The notes: generated by a model from the sequence alone, not told the origin. DNA of 64,000 bases from Candidatus Manganitrophus sp. (GCA_028865235.1 CP114561.1:2314001-2378000); one strand, 5' to 3'; numbered from the stretch's first letter, positions 46,012-55,263 are shown. Numbers and translations are program-made.

Positions 46012-46576
46012 ATGCCGCTGAGTAAATCGTCCCTCACCAACGGATTTCAAGATCTTTTTGAAGGGGAAAGACCCGGCGGCTCCGGGCGAGATGGTTTTTC
46101 CTCCCAACCCGACGGAAGCCGGGAAGAAGTGGGCGGCCGTTTACAAGAAATATGCGGAGGGAGCGCAGGCGGGGGCAACAAAGCCGCTTGCCCCCTCGCT
46201 GATAGCGGCCGAGAACACGCTGGCCAGCGCCTTGGCGGCCGGATTCTCCGCCGCGAAAGCGGCCCCGCCTCCGGCGGCGGTCGCGGCGCTGGCCGCCAGT
46301 ATGGACCTGGCCTTTGTCGCTTTCTGGCTGACCCCGCCGATGGCCTTTGCCGCCACCCCGCCGACAATGGCCGGTGTCGTTTCTCTTGCCCCTCCCGGCA
46401 TTCTCTTAGCTTCTCTGATCGCGCTTTTTACATCGGGGGTGGCCGACAAGAAGACGGCGGCCCAACAGGCCGACGCGATGGCGACCCTCCTGGACAGTTG
46501 GACCAAAACAGTGATGGTCATCAACACGCCGGTCACCCCGCCGGGACCTCCATTGCCTCCGGCCCCTTTAACGTGA
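46012..46576 (+). CDS. Ala/Pro-rich hydrophobic protein at the end of the structural operon, one frame break
   Basis: About 187 residues after repair. It starts MPLSKSSLTNGFQDLFEG 3 bases after the spike stop; one extra G near 46062-46065 shifts the frame. The body is Ala/Pro-rich with hydrophobic helices (AAVAALAASMDLAFVAFWL, GILLASLIALFTSG). It lacks PAAR motifs. A tail-tip, chaperone or membrane-contact role is possible; no family is recognised. Confidence 0.6.
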
Positions 46577-46578
46577 TC

Positions 46579-46619
46579 GTAGGGGCAGGCCCCTGTGCCT
46601 GCCCTGGGGCCGCCCCTAC
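46579..46619. repeat. GTAGGGGCG palindromic element, copy 5
   Basis: A 41-base imperfect palindrome (GTAGGGGCAGGCCCC and GGGGCCGCCCCTAC around TGTGCCTGCCC) between the convergent ends of the structural operon and the activator gene. It could act as a terminator-like hairpin in both directions. Confidence 0.7.
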
Positions 46620-46632
46620 AAAACCGATCTGA

Positions 46633-48048
46633 TTAGATGACCTGAGCGTCGCCTTGTCCCGCATTGATGAAATGTTGCCGGACCAAACCATGTTTTTCCA
46701 TCAGCCGCCGGAAGGCCCTTCGATCTTTCCCGGCCTCTTTCGCGGCGCGGGAGATGTTCCCGCGATGGGTCATCAAGAGCTGGCAGAGGTAGGACTTCTC
46801 GAAAGTGTCGATCGTTCGCCGTTTGAGCGCTTGGAAAGGAGGGTCCCGTTTGGACGGCATCTGAACGGCGGCCGGCAGATCGATCTCTTCGGCCTGGATC
46901 AGAGAGACGGTGGAATGGACGATGGTCCGCTGAATCACCGCTTCGAGCTCTCTGACGTTGCCGGGCCATGCATACGAAGAGAGCTTCAGGAGCGCCGCCG
47001 GTGAGAGGATCTTATAATCGCTTCGGAAGCGCCGGCAGTATTTCTTCAGAAAATATTTGGCCAGCAGCGGAATATCTTCCGTCCGCTCCCGAAGCGGGGG
47101 AAGGGGGAGCGAGAGGATATGCAGGCGGAAGTAGAGATCTTCCCGAAAGGTCCCCGCTTTGGCTTTTTCAACCAAATTTGCATTGGTTGCCGCCACGATG
47201 CGGACGTCGGACTGGAGCGGCTGCCGTCCTCCCAGCGGCCGATACTCTCCTTCCTGGAGGAAGCGGAGGATCTTGGCCTGGGCGGTCAGGCTGAGCCCGT
47301 CGATTTCGTCAAGAAAGAGGGTTCCCGCTTCGGCCTCTGCGATGAGACCCCGCTGCGGGAGGGACGCGTCGGTGTAGGCTCCCTTGGTATGGCCGAAGAG
47401 TTCGTTTTCAAGGAGTGTTTCGGGAAGCGCGGAGCAGTTCACCGGGATGAATGGACCTCCCGCCCGGGCGCTCAGGTAATGAATCGCGCGGGCGGCGAGC
47501 TCTTTGCCGGTGCCGGTCTCTCCGGAGAGGAGGACCGTTGCATCGCATCGGGCCAGCAGGGAGATTTGGCGGAGGACCTTCACAAAAGGTGCGCTCTCGC
47601 CGATCAGGGCGCTCATTCCGAGATCGATCTTCAACCGCTTGGCGGCGGTGTTTCGGTCTTCAAGCTGAAGCCACTTTTGAATCCGCGCGACCAGGTCGTT
47701 TGACTGGAAAGGGCAGAAGAGAAAATCATCCGCCACCAAAAGAATTTGACTCAACAAGGCGAGATCGTGAGCGGGACGCTGGCAGGCGAGCCAAAGGACC
47801 GGTACGAAGGAGCCGGAACGCCGGAAGGAGGAGACCGCCTCTGCAGCAATTTCTTCTGAAGAGGATTGAAGTAAGATCAGGCGCGGTGCATGACGCGACA
47901 ATGCTTCCGAAGACGGCAGGGTGGCCGTGTGGATGAGATCAACCTGTCCCCCGGGGAGGCGGCCTGTAATGATCTGCTTCAGGTTGGAGCAAGGATCAGG
48001 ATGTGCGCAGTTGTCTCTGAGATCAATATGCAAAATGGTTTTTGTCAT
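46633..48048 (-). CDS. Sigma-54-dependent activator with degenerate receiver
   Basis: A 471-residue protein. Residues 1-125 fold like a receiver but the phospho-acceptor position reads LILLQSSS and the conserved Lys is Cys (DDFLFCPFQSNDL), so phosphorylation is unlikely. Residues about 145-380 are a sigma-54 activation domain: Walker A GETGTGKE, sigma-54 contact loop GAYTDA (GAFTGA variant), Walker B GTLFLDEID and R-finger region FREDLYFRLHILSLPLPPLR. The C terminus is a Fis-type helix-turn-helix (ISRAAKEAGKDRRAFRRLM). It converges on the injection-system operon and is the natural candidate to fire the promoter at 26228-26243. Confidence 0.9.
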   Translation of the reverse strand: MTKTILHIDLRDNCAHPDPCSNLKQIITGRLPGGQVDLIHTATLPSSEALSRHAPRLILLQSSSEEIAAEAVSSFRRSGSFVPVLWLACQRPAHDLALLSQILLVADDFLFCPFQSNDLVARIQKWLQLEDRNTAAKRLKIDLGMSALIGESAPFVKVLRQISLLARCDATVLLSGETGTGKELAARAIHYLSARAGGPFIPVNCSALPETLLENELFGHTKGAYTDASLPQRGLIAEAEAGTLFLDEIDGLSLTAQAKILRFLQEGEYRPLGGRQPLQSDVRIVAATNANLVEKAKAGTFREDLYFRLHILSLPLPPLRERTEDIPLLAKYFLKKYCRRFRSDYKILSPAALLKLSSYAWPGNVRELEAVIQRTIVHSTVSLIQAEEIDLPAAVQMPSKRDPPFQALKRRTIDTFEKSYLCQLLMTHRGNISRAAKEAGKDRRAFRRLMEKHGLVRQHFINAGQGDAQVI

Positions 48049-48331
48049 TCCCGGTCCACAGGGCCCGTTTTTATATACGATATACGCGGCATCGGTTTAG
48101 AGAAGAGAATTTTTGATGTTAGTGACTCGATAGATGATTTTGGGTGTTCGCGAGGATGAGCGTTGCGCTTAATCTGGATCAAACATCTATGCCGCTCGGG
48201 CATTCCCAGATCAAGTCCCGTCGGGGTTAGACGGGGATGGTATCACTCAGCCACCCTGTACACTAACCAATCCGCCATCGAGGAGTCAAGCAGAATCCGG
48301 CCCTACAAGATACTAAGTATATTTAGCGTAT
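48049..48331. other. Intergenic stretch without recognised gene
   Basis: 283 bases between the activator and the SUMF1-fold gene on the same strand. No tRNA, riboswitch or convincing reading frame was found; it must hold the activator's promoter and possibly the terminator of the upstream gene. Confidence 0.35.
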
Positions 48332-49342
48332 CTATTCCGGTACAGGAAAATTTTGCTGAGACGATCGATCTATCTCCGGGTCTAGCTTACGAGAGAGCGG
48401 GATTAATTCTTCTTGAGAGAGGTTTCCTTCGAGGTGGTTGCGACTGGAGAGGGGGGCGTCCGGGGCGTCCATGGCGCAGCGAAAACCGATGGTCGCCTCT
48501 TTTCTGTACGGGGCGACGGCGTAACGTTTGGTGGTCCGGAGATCGCTTCCGACATTGTCCCAAGAGCCGCCCCGCACCGCTTTGGCCATGCCGACCTCGG
48601 GCCCTTTCGGATGGGTCACTTGCCCGTCTTTGTAATAAAATTCATCATACCAATCAAAGACCCACTCGAGGGCGTTTCCGGACATATCGTAAAGGCCGAA
48701 CGGGCTCCGGCCGGCCTCGAAGGTTCCGACCGGGGCGGTATAAGCAAAGCCGTCGTCTTCGCCGCGCGCATTCGCATAACCGTCGGCATAATCTCCTCCC
48801 CAAGGCCAAGGGTATTCTTCCTCGCCGCGGGCGGCATGTTCCCACTCCACCTCGGTGGGGAGTCGCTTTCCGTTCCAGGCGCAATAGGCGTCGGCATCAA
48901 ACCAGGAGACGCCGACGGCGGGAAGATCCGGTTGGAATAAGACGGAGACATCGTCAAAAAAAACCATCACCTCCTGCCGGTGGCGGTTGGTCTTCTCGAC
49001 GAATTGCTGATACTGGGCGTTGGTGACTTCATAGAGATCGATGAAGTAAGAGTGGATCGTCACTTCGCGCGCCGGCTTTTCATCGAATTCTCCCTCTCCT
49101 TTGGCCCCTCTCCAGAGAGTCCCTCCCTGGATGAAGACCATCGGCGCGCCGTCTCTCCCGAGCTTGGCAATTCTCAAATGGCTGAACCGGACGGGATCGG
49201 GGGCGGGAATCGTCACTCGTGGGGCTTGGCGTTCACGGACGGCCTTGGCTTCGGAGCGGATCGTATTCATGCGCGAAATAGAAACGAGGAGCAGCACGAG
49301 GAAGAAAATGCCCATCCCGATGAGAATACCGGTGACCTTCAT
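48332..49342 (-). CDS. Membrane-anchored SUMF1/formylglycine-generating-enzyme fold protein
   Basis: A 336-residue protein with one N-terminal membrane helix (ILIGMGIFFLVLLLVSI) and a periplasmic FGE-sulfatase domain: MVFIQGGTLWRG, YFIDLYEVTNAQYQQFVEKT, PAVGVSWFDADAYCAWNGKR, LPTEVEWEHAARG, LYDMSGNALEWVFDWYD and VRGGSWDNV then IGFRCA. The Cys pair needed by true formylglycine generators is not evident, so it is more likely a binding or structural relative. It lies beside the activator but separated by 283 bases; a link to the injection system is not shown. Confidence 0.85.
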   Translation of the reverse strand: MKVTGILIGMGIFFLVLLLVSISRMNTIRSEAKAVRERQAPRVTIPAPDPVRFSHLRIAKLGRDGAPMVFIQGGTLWRGAKGEGEFDEKPAREVTIHSYFIDLYEVTNAQYQQFVEKTNRHRQEVMVFFDDVSVLFQPDLPAVGVSWFDADAYCAWNGKRLPTEVEWEHAARGEEEYPWPWGGDYADGYANARGEDDGFAYTAPVGTFEAGRSPFGLYDMSGNALEWVFDWYDEFYYKDGQVTHPKGPEVGMAKAVRGGSWDNVGSDLRTTKRYAVAPYRKEATIGFRCAMDAPDAPLSSRNHLEGNLSQEELIPLSRKLDPEIDRSSQQNFPVPE

Positions 49343-49477
49343 CGCGCTTTCCTTTGAGACAAGAGAGGTGGTGTAAATCAGTGGGGATAAGAACTTTATT
49401 ACTTTAACATGATCTTTGATTGCGATTCAATTTGATGTCGCGGTCCAACGTGTTGGCGGCGCCGTTCCTGGACGGAT

Positions 49478-50506
49478 TTATTCTCCGTAGATGAGCTTTA
49501 AGACAGTGTCGCCGACTGTTTCGGAGAGCTCCTTTTGGAGGGCGGACAGCGCCTTCCGCTCCGCTTCTTTGGGGGTGAGATGGCCTTCTTTCCCTGACCG
49601 CTGAATGCGGCCAAACTCTTTCTGACCCTCCTTTTGGGTGAGTGTCAGATCGGCGGACCACCGAATATAGTGCCATTTCGGGTCTTTCAGATCGGCTTCT
49701 TCCAGTCCAACATTTCCCTTGATGAGCAGGTCGCCCTCGCCCCCGCTTGTGAACCCTTTGTCGTGGAGTCCGGCGAGGATGGCATCGCGAACGGCCGTCG
49801 CTTGCGGACCGTCGATCTGGACATTCACTTTAAAGGAGCGGTTTAAAAGCGCCTTCAATTGGTCATCGATCGCGGCGGCGCTGACCTTGAGGCCGTCCCC
49901 CCGCCCGGTCGGCTGAATGATCCGAAGATCCGATTCATACAACTCGGTCTGCCGGGCGGCCAGCAGCGCTTTGTGGAGGGCCCGCGCCTGCTCAAGCGGG
50001 TCGGCCGATTTTTTCGCCCGCGTTTCCCATTCTCGCGCTTCCACTTCGGCGTCGAGCGATTTTTGGCGGAGCGCCGAAGCGCTCTTCGCCCGGTCCAACA
50101 CCGCCAAGGCATAGTGGACTTTAGAGACGGAGTCGGTCCATCGCTCTGCGATCCGGACCTGCTCGAGCACTTTCTGGGTGGAGACCTCGGTCTGGTTTCG
50201 CAGATCAATCGTCCGATCGATCTCGATCCGCTTTCCCTTTTCGGTCTGCCGGAAATCCTCTCGCTCGTGGGTGGCCGAGCGGATTTCGGCCCGGAAGATG
50301 CGGGCCAGCGCGGCATAGGCGCTCTCTTCCGCCCGTTGCCGGGTATCGCCGGAGCCGACGCCGATCAGGAAAGATGCCTCGGGATAATTTTCGCTGGGTC
50401 CGTCGACCCAATCGGGTTTCTCGGCGGCGAGACTGATTGCCGTCATGTCGAAGAGAGGGAGTACCACACTGCCCAAGAGCAGAATAAACCGGGTGAAACG
50501 TTTCAT
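49478..50506 (-). CDS. LPP20-family envelope protein
   Basis: A 342-residue protein with a signal peptide (LLLGSVVLPLFDMTAISLAA). Residues about 28-150 are an LPP20-like domain (KPDWVDGPSENYPEASFLIG, RQRAEESAYAALARIF, STQKVLEQVRIAERWTD). A helical region and a second alpha/beta domain follow (FKVNVQIDGPQATAVRDAIL, LIKGNVGLEEADL). It is last of four co-directional envelope genes. Homologues sit with LpoB and COG3014 in other bacteria; the precise role is unknown. Confidence 0.75.
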   Translation of the reverse strand: MKRFTRFILLLGSVVLPLFDMTAISLAAEKPDWVDGPSENYPEASFLIGVGSGDTRQRAEESAYAALARIFRAEIRSATHEREDFRQTEKGKRIEIDRTIDLRNQTEVSTQKVLEQVRIAERWTDSVSKVHYALAVLDRAKSASALRQKSLDAEVEAREWETRAKKSADPLEQARALHKALLAARQTELYESDLRIIQPTGRGDGLKVSAAAIDDQLKALLNRSFKVNVQIDGPQATAVRDAILAGLHDKGFTSGGEGDLLIKGNVGLEEADLKDPKWHYIRWSADLTLTQKEGQKEFGRIQRSGKEGHLTPKEAERKALSALQKELSETVGDTVLKLIYGE

Positions 50507-50525
50507 ATGTCCTCCTCAATCGGCG

Positions 50526-51913
50526 TTACTGTAGGAGATGATCGATCAAAAACTGCGGCTTCCCTTTTTCAATCTTTAGAGGCGGAATCGGGCGCTCTTC
50601 AATCAGATCTCCCTGGTTCGAGTAGTAGGCGATCCGGACCTCCCATTCTCCCGGAGGAAGAGAAATGCGCGCCAGACGGATTTTGGCGGGGAGGGTCCGC
50701 CAGCTCCGCTTGTCCGACTGCTCGGTGGCGAGCGAATAGACGTTGGTCAGAAAGTCGGTGAGGATCTCGGCCCCCTCCCCTCCCTTTTCTTCGCCTGATG
50801 TTTCGCGGTCCGGGCCGCGGCATATTTGGCAGTCGCGCGCGCGATCGCCTTGGACGAGATTCGGGCGATCCGGTCCTCAAGGTTCTTTTTTGCGAGGGCG
50901 GTGATATCCTCCATCACGTCGGCGCTCTGTTTAAGGAGGGTCTCTCCCTGCCGGAAGGTCACCTCCACCGAGCCGACTTGGGAGGGGCGGGGGACAAATC
51001 GAGGAAGCGCCACCCGAACGAGGTAGACGCCCCCTCCTCCATCGGGGACCGGGGCATCGATGAAGTAATCTTCCTTCACGGGCGACCGCCCCTCATAGGT
51101 GACCACCACCATCTCGCCCCCTTGCTCCGAAGGCTTTCCGGAAGAGACTGCGACCGCCTCAGGAAAAAGCCGCTGATATTCCTCTTGTTCCTCCGAGAGA
51201 TGAAGGGTGTTTGTGATCCGGATCAGATCGAGTCCCAGCCGGGAAGGAACCGGCGTGTTGTAATTTTTTTTGTATGCTTGGAAGGCTTCATAGGCCTTTC
51301 GATAAGAGATGAAGGCGTCATTGGACTCTCCCCGTGTTTCATAAAGAATTCCGGAGAGGTAACGCGCGAAGGCGTCTTCCTTATAGACGTTCTTCTGCGT
51401 ATACCGATCGTTCAACAGATTCAAGCGGGCATCGACCTGTCTTGCCTCCACCAGCGCGTCGTCCCATCGGCCGAGGGCGGCATAGTTGAGCGCCGAGAAG
51501 AGATGGATGAGGACGGTTTCGAAGTCTTCTCCTTCGTAAGGAAGAAGGTTATCGTTGGTCAGCATCGCGCCGGCATGGGTGGAGAGGCTTTGCGTGTAGA
51601 GCCGGTCGATCTCGGCGGCGGCCTGTTCAAAAAAACGGTTGCTCTCCTCGTAGCGGCCGGAGAGGTGGAGGAGAAAAGCCCGATCGAGATAATAAAGAAG
51701 ACGATTGCGATCGCCGTAGTCGTTCTTGTTTTTCTCAACAACGGCATCGGCATCGGCGTACCGATGAGAACGAAGATGCTGCTCCACCAGTTGCTGGTGG
51801 CGGAGCGAAGGACCGCAGGCGGTCAAAAGCAAAAATGAGAAGAGGGTCCCGAGCTTAAAGAATCGCGCCGTGAGCGTCCGGCATTTTGACGAAGATAGGG
51901 GGGAAGGATGCAT
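50526..51913 (-). CDS. COG3014-like TPR lipoprotein, one frame break
   Basis: About 462 residues after repair. Signal peptide with lipobox (FLLLTAC, Cys near residue 31), then a tetratricopeptide-like helical region (YADADAVVEKN, YESNRFFEQAAAEIDRLY, ALNYAALGRWDDALVEARQV). A beta-rich domain follows (VVVTYEGRSPVKEDYFIDAP). One base is missing at the C run 50771-50775 (plus strand); the restored frame reads EILTDFLTNVYSLATEQSDK and ends FLIDHLLQ. The start lies 14 bases after the LpoB stop. Start MHPSPLSSSK at 51913. Confidence 0.78.
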
Positions 51914-51926
51914 GAGACATCGATCC

Positions 51927-52529
51927 CTAGAACTTGATCCGGCTTTTTTCGATGAGCTTCTTGATTTTCTTCTGGCCGAGCCACACTTTTTTGTTGTTGG
52001 CCATATCGACCATCTCGAGATCGACCTGATAAAATACCGCCTTGGTTCCGTCGGCTTCATCAAGGATGGTGTTGATCGTCCCGATCATCATATAGTCGGC
52101 GCCGATCTCTTGCCCGGGGCCCTTCGCCGTTTCGTCCGACGAGTTTTGAGCCTGCTCGAGCCGTTCCTCCCGGATTTCTTCGCGCTCTCCCTTGCCGGCG
52201 ACGAAGGAGACCCGTCCGGAGTTGGTCAGCTCCCGCTGCAGGTCTTTAACGAAGGTCTGGACATTGATGTGCTCGTGGCTGCGGTTCACCACCGTCCCGA
52301 CGATGACCGTCGGCTCCGTTCCGCGCTTCTTCATAAAATTGTCGACCCAAGGCCGGTTCAGCGAATCCTTCACCATCTCTTCGGCGACCAGGCGGGAATC
52401 GGTGTCGTTCCAGCGGCCCGAAAGGTCGGTGACCATATCGGTCTCGACGCGGGAAACGGTCTTTCCCCCGCAAGAGATCATCCCGAGTGCCGTTGCCGTG
52501 AGGATTAAAAAGAGCGCTCTTTTGATCAT
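51927..52529 (-). CDS. LpoB-like penicillin-binding-protein activator lipoprotein
   Basis: A 200-residue protein: signal peptide with lipobox (ALGMISC, Cys near residue 20), then the LpoB domain with TDLSGRWNDTDSRLVAEEMV, PTVIVGTVVNRSHEHINVQT, ADYMMIGTINTILDEADGTK and KKVWLGQKKIKKLI. Outer-membrane LpoB stimulates peptidoglycan synthesis by bifunctional penicillin-binding proteins. The start MIKRALF follows AGAAAGGAAAG. It is second in the four-gene envelope operon. Confidence 0.85.
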   Translation of the reverse strand: MIKRALFLILTATALGMISCGGKTVSRVETDMVTDLSGRWNDTDSRLVAEEMVKDSLNRPWVDNFMKKRGTEPTVIVGTVVNRSHEHINVQTFVKDLQRELTNSGRVSFVAGKGEREEIREERLEQAQNSSDETAKGPGQEIGADYMMIGTINTILDEADGTKAVFYQVDLEMVDMANNKKVWLGQKKIKKLIEKSRIKF

Positions 52530-52610
52530 GGTTCTTTCCTTTCTATCTAATCTAATGGAGGATTGCAGCACGATACAATCCGGATCGGAAAATGGATCGG
52601 CCCGAAGAGA

Positions 52611-53177
52611 TTACCGACGTTTTTCTTCTTCCTTGTCGAGGGCCTCGAAGGCTTTTTCCGCATTTTCTCGGACGTAATCGCGGACCGCGGCATTCAGCTC
52701 CCGGGCCTGTTGAATGTTGTCTTTGAATTTATCGAGGTCCAGCCGCGCAAGGGAGTAGAGCGTTCCATCGGCGGGATCGGTCCAGTGATCGATAATGATC
52801 ACGCCGGAGAGGGTCGTGGCCGAGAAGGTCTTGATCGTCTGCTCGATGTTCTGCTCCTCGCTGGTCTTCTTGAAATCGCCGGCCGTGGTGGAGGCGGCAT
52901 AATCGCGCATCAGGGAGGCGGAGTAGGTTTCGAATACTTTTGCAACTTCGGCTCTGGCCCGGTTGTCGGCGGCCGTTTTGGCCAACGGCTTGTTCTGCAC
53001 CCCCGTGACGGCGCCCACCCCATAGAAGGCCTTTTGATCGTTATCGAGAAAAGCGCCATTTCCTTTTTGAACCCAGTCCGGTTCCTCATGCTTGGCCTTG
53101 TGACCGGCGCAACTCGCCAGCAACAAGATCGTGACCCCAGCAATGATCCCCTCGACAAAGAACCGCCGTTGCCTCAT
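52611..53177 (-). CDS. LPP20-family lipoprotein
   Basis: A 188-residue protein: signal peptide and lipobox (ILLLASC, Cys near residue 23), EEPDWVQKGNGAFL, FYGVGAVTGVQNKPLAKTAA and DNRARAEVAKVFETYSASLM, the LPP20 pattern. The C terminus is a long helix. Start MRQRRFFVEG at 53177 follows GATGGAGGGAAATCG. It is first in the operon, directly after a strong promoter. Confidence 0.82.
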   Translation of the reverse strand: MRQRRFFVEGIIAGVTILLLASCAGHKAKHEEPDWVQKGNGAFLDNDQKAFYGVGAVTGVQNKPLAKTAADNRARAEVAKVFETYSASLMRDYAASTTAGDFKKTSEEQNIEQTIKTFSATTLSGVIIIDHWTDPADGTLYSLARLDLDKFKDNIQQARELNAAVRDYVRENAEKAFEALDKEEEKRR

Positions 53178-53210
53178 CGATTTCCCTCCATCAATTTGGA
53201 AAACGGAATC

Positions 53211-53238
53211 AATATACCATCCTCCCATGAAATGTCAA
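53211..53238 (-). promoter_or_regulatory. Sigma-70 promoter of the envelope lipoprotein operon
   Basis: Minus strand: TTGACA (53238-53233), 16-base spacer, TATATT (53216-53211), 34 bases before the ATG. It is back to back with the rho promoter. Confidence 0.7.
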
Positions 53239-53710
53239 ATCACTAGTGAAGAAAGGGGGGAGAGCGATGAAACCGAACCTTGACGGAAAATAGCGTTTGA
53301 CAAAAACAAACGAGTTGACTATAATACGACTTAGCCTATAGTGAATGTCGTTGGGACTTCTTTCCGACTCGGCTCTTCATCAACATCTCCTCTCTACAAC
53401 ATTATTCGTTGGCCGGTCCAAAACGAAAGATCCGTCTCAGGTGGTTCACAAATTTTCTTCCATATCTGCTCAGAGCATTTCATTACAAAACCATAAAGGA
53501 ATGATGGCCATAAGCTAATTGCCTACTCGTCTTACGATCCCTTCCTCGTTCAATTCTTATAATTAATGATGATGCGATCTAAACATATATCGATGAAGGT
53601 CATATTCGGATAAATCCTATCTGACATGCTCGCCCCTTTTACACTTTTAAACCATTTAATTAATGCCTGAATAGAAACTGACTGTAAGATTTAATATCAA
53701 GGAGAAAAAG
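53239..53710 (+). other. Long leader region of rho
   Basis: No gene. After the promoter at 53297-53325 there are about 380 bases to the rho start, mostly unstructured, G-poor and pyrimidine-rich (for example CTTCATCAACATCTCCTCTC near 53380 and CTTACGATCCCTTCCTCG near 53530). This composition fits a rut-like leader for Rho autoregulation; that is inference. Confidence 0.5.
53297..53325 (+). promoter_or_regulatory. Perfect consensus sigma-70 promoter of rho
   Basis: TTGACA (53297-53302), 17-base spacer, TATAAT (53320-53325). All 12 consensus bases match. Transcription would start near 53332. Confidence 0.85.
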
Positions 53711-54958
53711 ATGAATCTTGCCGAACTGAAAGAGAAAAGCATTGCGGACCTGACTGAGGTGGCCAGGGAGCTGAAGATCGAGGGTGCCAGCAACCTGAGG
53801 AAACAAGAGCTCATCTTTGCGATTCTGCAAGCCCAGTCCGAGAAAAACGGAACAATCTATGGCGAAGGGGTTCTGGAAACCCTCCCGGACGGCTTCGGAT
53901 TTCTCCGATCCCCCGACTACAATTACCTCCCCGGACCCGACGATATTTATGTCTCTCCCTCGCAGATCCGACGGTTTAATCTCCGAACAGGCGATATCGT
54001 TTCCGGTCAGATCCGGCCTCCCAAGGAAAGCGAGCGCTACTTTGCGCTCCTTAAGGTCGAAAAGATCAACTACGAAGAGCCGGAGGTCGCACGGGATAAG
54101 ATCCTCTTCGACAACCTCACCCCGCTTTATCCGTTGGAGCGGATTAAGCTGGAGTACAGTCAGGAAGATTACTCCACCCGGATCATGGATCTGATCACCC
54201 CGATCGGAAAGGGACAGCGTGGGTTGATCGTCGCCTCGCCCCGAACCGGTAAAACGATGCTGTTGCAGGCGATTGCAAAAGCGATCATGAAGAATCATCC
54301 GGAGATCATCCTGATTGTTCTTCTCATCGATGAGCGTCCTGAAGAGGTCACCGACATGCAGCGCCAGGTGAAGGGCGAGGTCGTCAGCTCTACCTTCGAT
54401 GAGCCGGCGCAGCGGCATGTCCAGGTGGCCGAGATGGTCCTGGAAAAGGCGAAGCGTCTGGTCGAGCACAAGCGGGACGTCGTCATCCTTCTCGATTCGA
54501 TCACCCGGTTGGCCCGCGCTTTCAACGCCGTGGTTCCGCCGAGCGGAAAGGTCCTCTCCGGCGGTCTGGATGCCAACGCTCTGCAACGGCCGAAGCGGTT
54601 CTTCGGATCGGCCCGAAACATCGAAAACGGCGGCAGCCTGACGATCATCGCCACCGCCCTGATCGATACCGGAAGCCGGATGGATGACGTCATCTTTGAA
54701 GAGTTCAAGGGAACGGGTAACATGGAGCTTCACCTCGACCGGAAATTGGCCGACCGCCGCATCTTCCCGTCGATCGACATGACCCTTTCCGGAACACGTA
54801 AAGAAGAGTTGCTGGTCGATAAAGAAGACCTCAACAAGATGTGGATCCTCCGAAAGGTGTTAAGCCCGCTTTCGACAATTGAATCGATGGAATTCTTATT
54901 CGACAAAATCAGGGGAACCAAAACGAATAAAGAATTCTTGGAATCGATGAACAAGTAA
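53711..54958 (+). CDS. rho: Transcription termination factor Rho
   Basis: A 415-residue protein of normal length. N-terminal LNLAELK-type helical domain, cold-shock-like RNA-binding site with RNP1 DGFGFLR (near residue 60), Walker A SPRTGKT (near 178), Walker [11 protein letters not shown] (near 257) and secondary-site Q/R loops in [12 protein letters not shown]. The hexamer binds nascent RNA and releases RNA polymerase. ATG follows AAGGAGAAAAAG. The start of the family-typical order rho-rpmE-prfA-prmC-murA. Confidence 0.97.
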   Translation: MNLAELKEKSIADLTEVARELKIEGASNLRKQELIFAILQAQSEKNGTIYGEGVLETLPDGFGFLRSPDYNYLPGPDDIYVSPSQIRRFNLRTGDIVSGQIRPPKESERYFALLKVEKINYEEPEVARDKILFDNLTPLYPLERIKLEYSQEDYSTRIMDLITPIGKGQRGLIVASPRTGKTMLLQAIAKAIMKNHPEIILIVLLIDERPEEVTDMQRQVKGEVVSSTFDEPAQRHVQVAEMVLEKAKRLVEHKRDVVILLDSITRLARAFNAVVPPSGKVLSGGLDANALQRPKRFFGSARNIENGGSLTIIATALIDTGSRMDDVIFEEFKGTGNMELHLDRKLADRRIFPSIDMTLSGTRKEELLVDKEDLNKMWILRKVLSPLSTIESMEFLFDKIRGTKTNKEFLESMNK

Positions 54959-54965
54959 AAAGGGC

Positions 54966-54994
54966 TTGAAAGTAAACGTGATTTAAGCTATAAT
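54966..54994 (+). promoter_or_regulatory. Sigma-70 promoter of rpmE
   Basis: TTGAAA (54966-54971), 17-base spacer, TATAAT (54989-54994), 45 bases before the rpmE start and 7 bases after the rho stop. Confidence 0.75.
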
Positions 54995-55039
54995 CTCACG
55001 CTCGATCTATGCCCATTTATGAAATAAAAGGAGATTGCA

Positions 55040-55240
55040 ATGAAACCAGCCATTCACCCCGAATATAAAGAGGTGGAGATCACCTGTGCGTGCGGAGCGG
55101 TGCTCAAATCGAAGTCGACCCGAGGCGAAATCCGCCTTGAGATTTGTGCCTCCTGCCATCCTTTCTTCACCGGGACCCAGAAGATCATCGATACCGAGGG
55201 CCGCGTCGAACGGTTCAAGAAGAAATACGCGAAGAAATAG
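55040..55240 (+). CDS. rpmE: 50S ribosomal protein L31, zinc-binding form
   Basis: A 66-residue protein: [40 protein letters not shown] and [11 protein letters not shown]. The cysteines of CACG and CASC form the zinc site of the C+ type. Clear AAAAGGAGATTGCA ribosome site. It has its own promoter and terminator. Confidence 0.97.
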   Translation: MKPAIHPEYKEVEITCACGAVLKSKSTRGEIRLEICASCHPFFTGTQKIIDTEGRVERFKKKYAKK

Positions 55241-55263
55241 CCCCCCGACTTCCTCTTCCAGAG

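Noticed and set aside
26499..46576. Reading the tail-like locus as a prophage
   Set aside because: No capsid, portal, terminase, integrase or lysis genes are present, and the DUF4255, CIS-tube and AAA+ genes are eCIS markers.
48049..48331. tRNA or riboswitch in the gap between activator and SUMF1-fold gene
   Set aside because: No cloverleaf with conserved T-loop or recognised riboswitch core could be built on either strand.
48332..49342. Diversity-generating retroelement target because of the SUMF1/C-lectin fold
   Set aside because: No reverse transcriptase, template repeat or adenine-rich variable region is present nearby.
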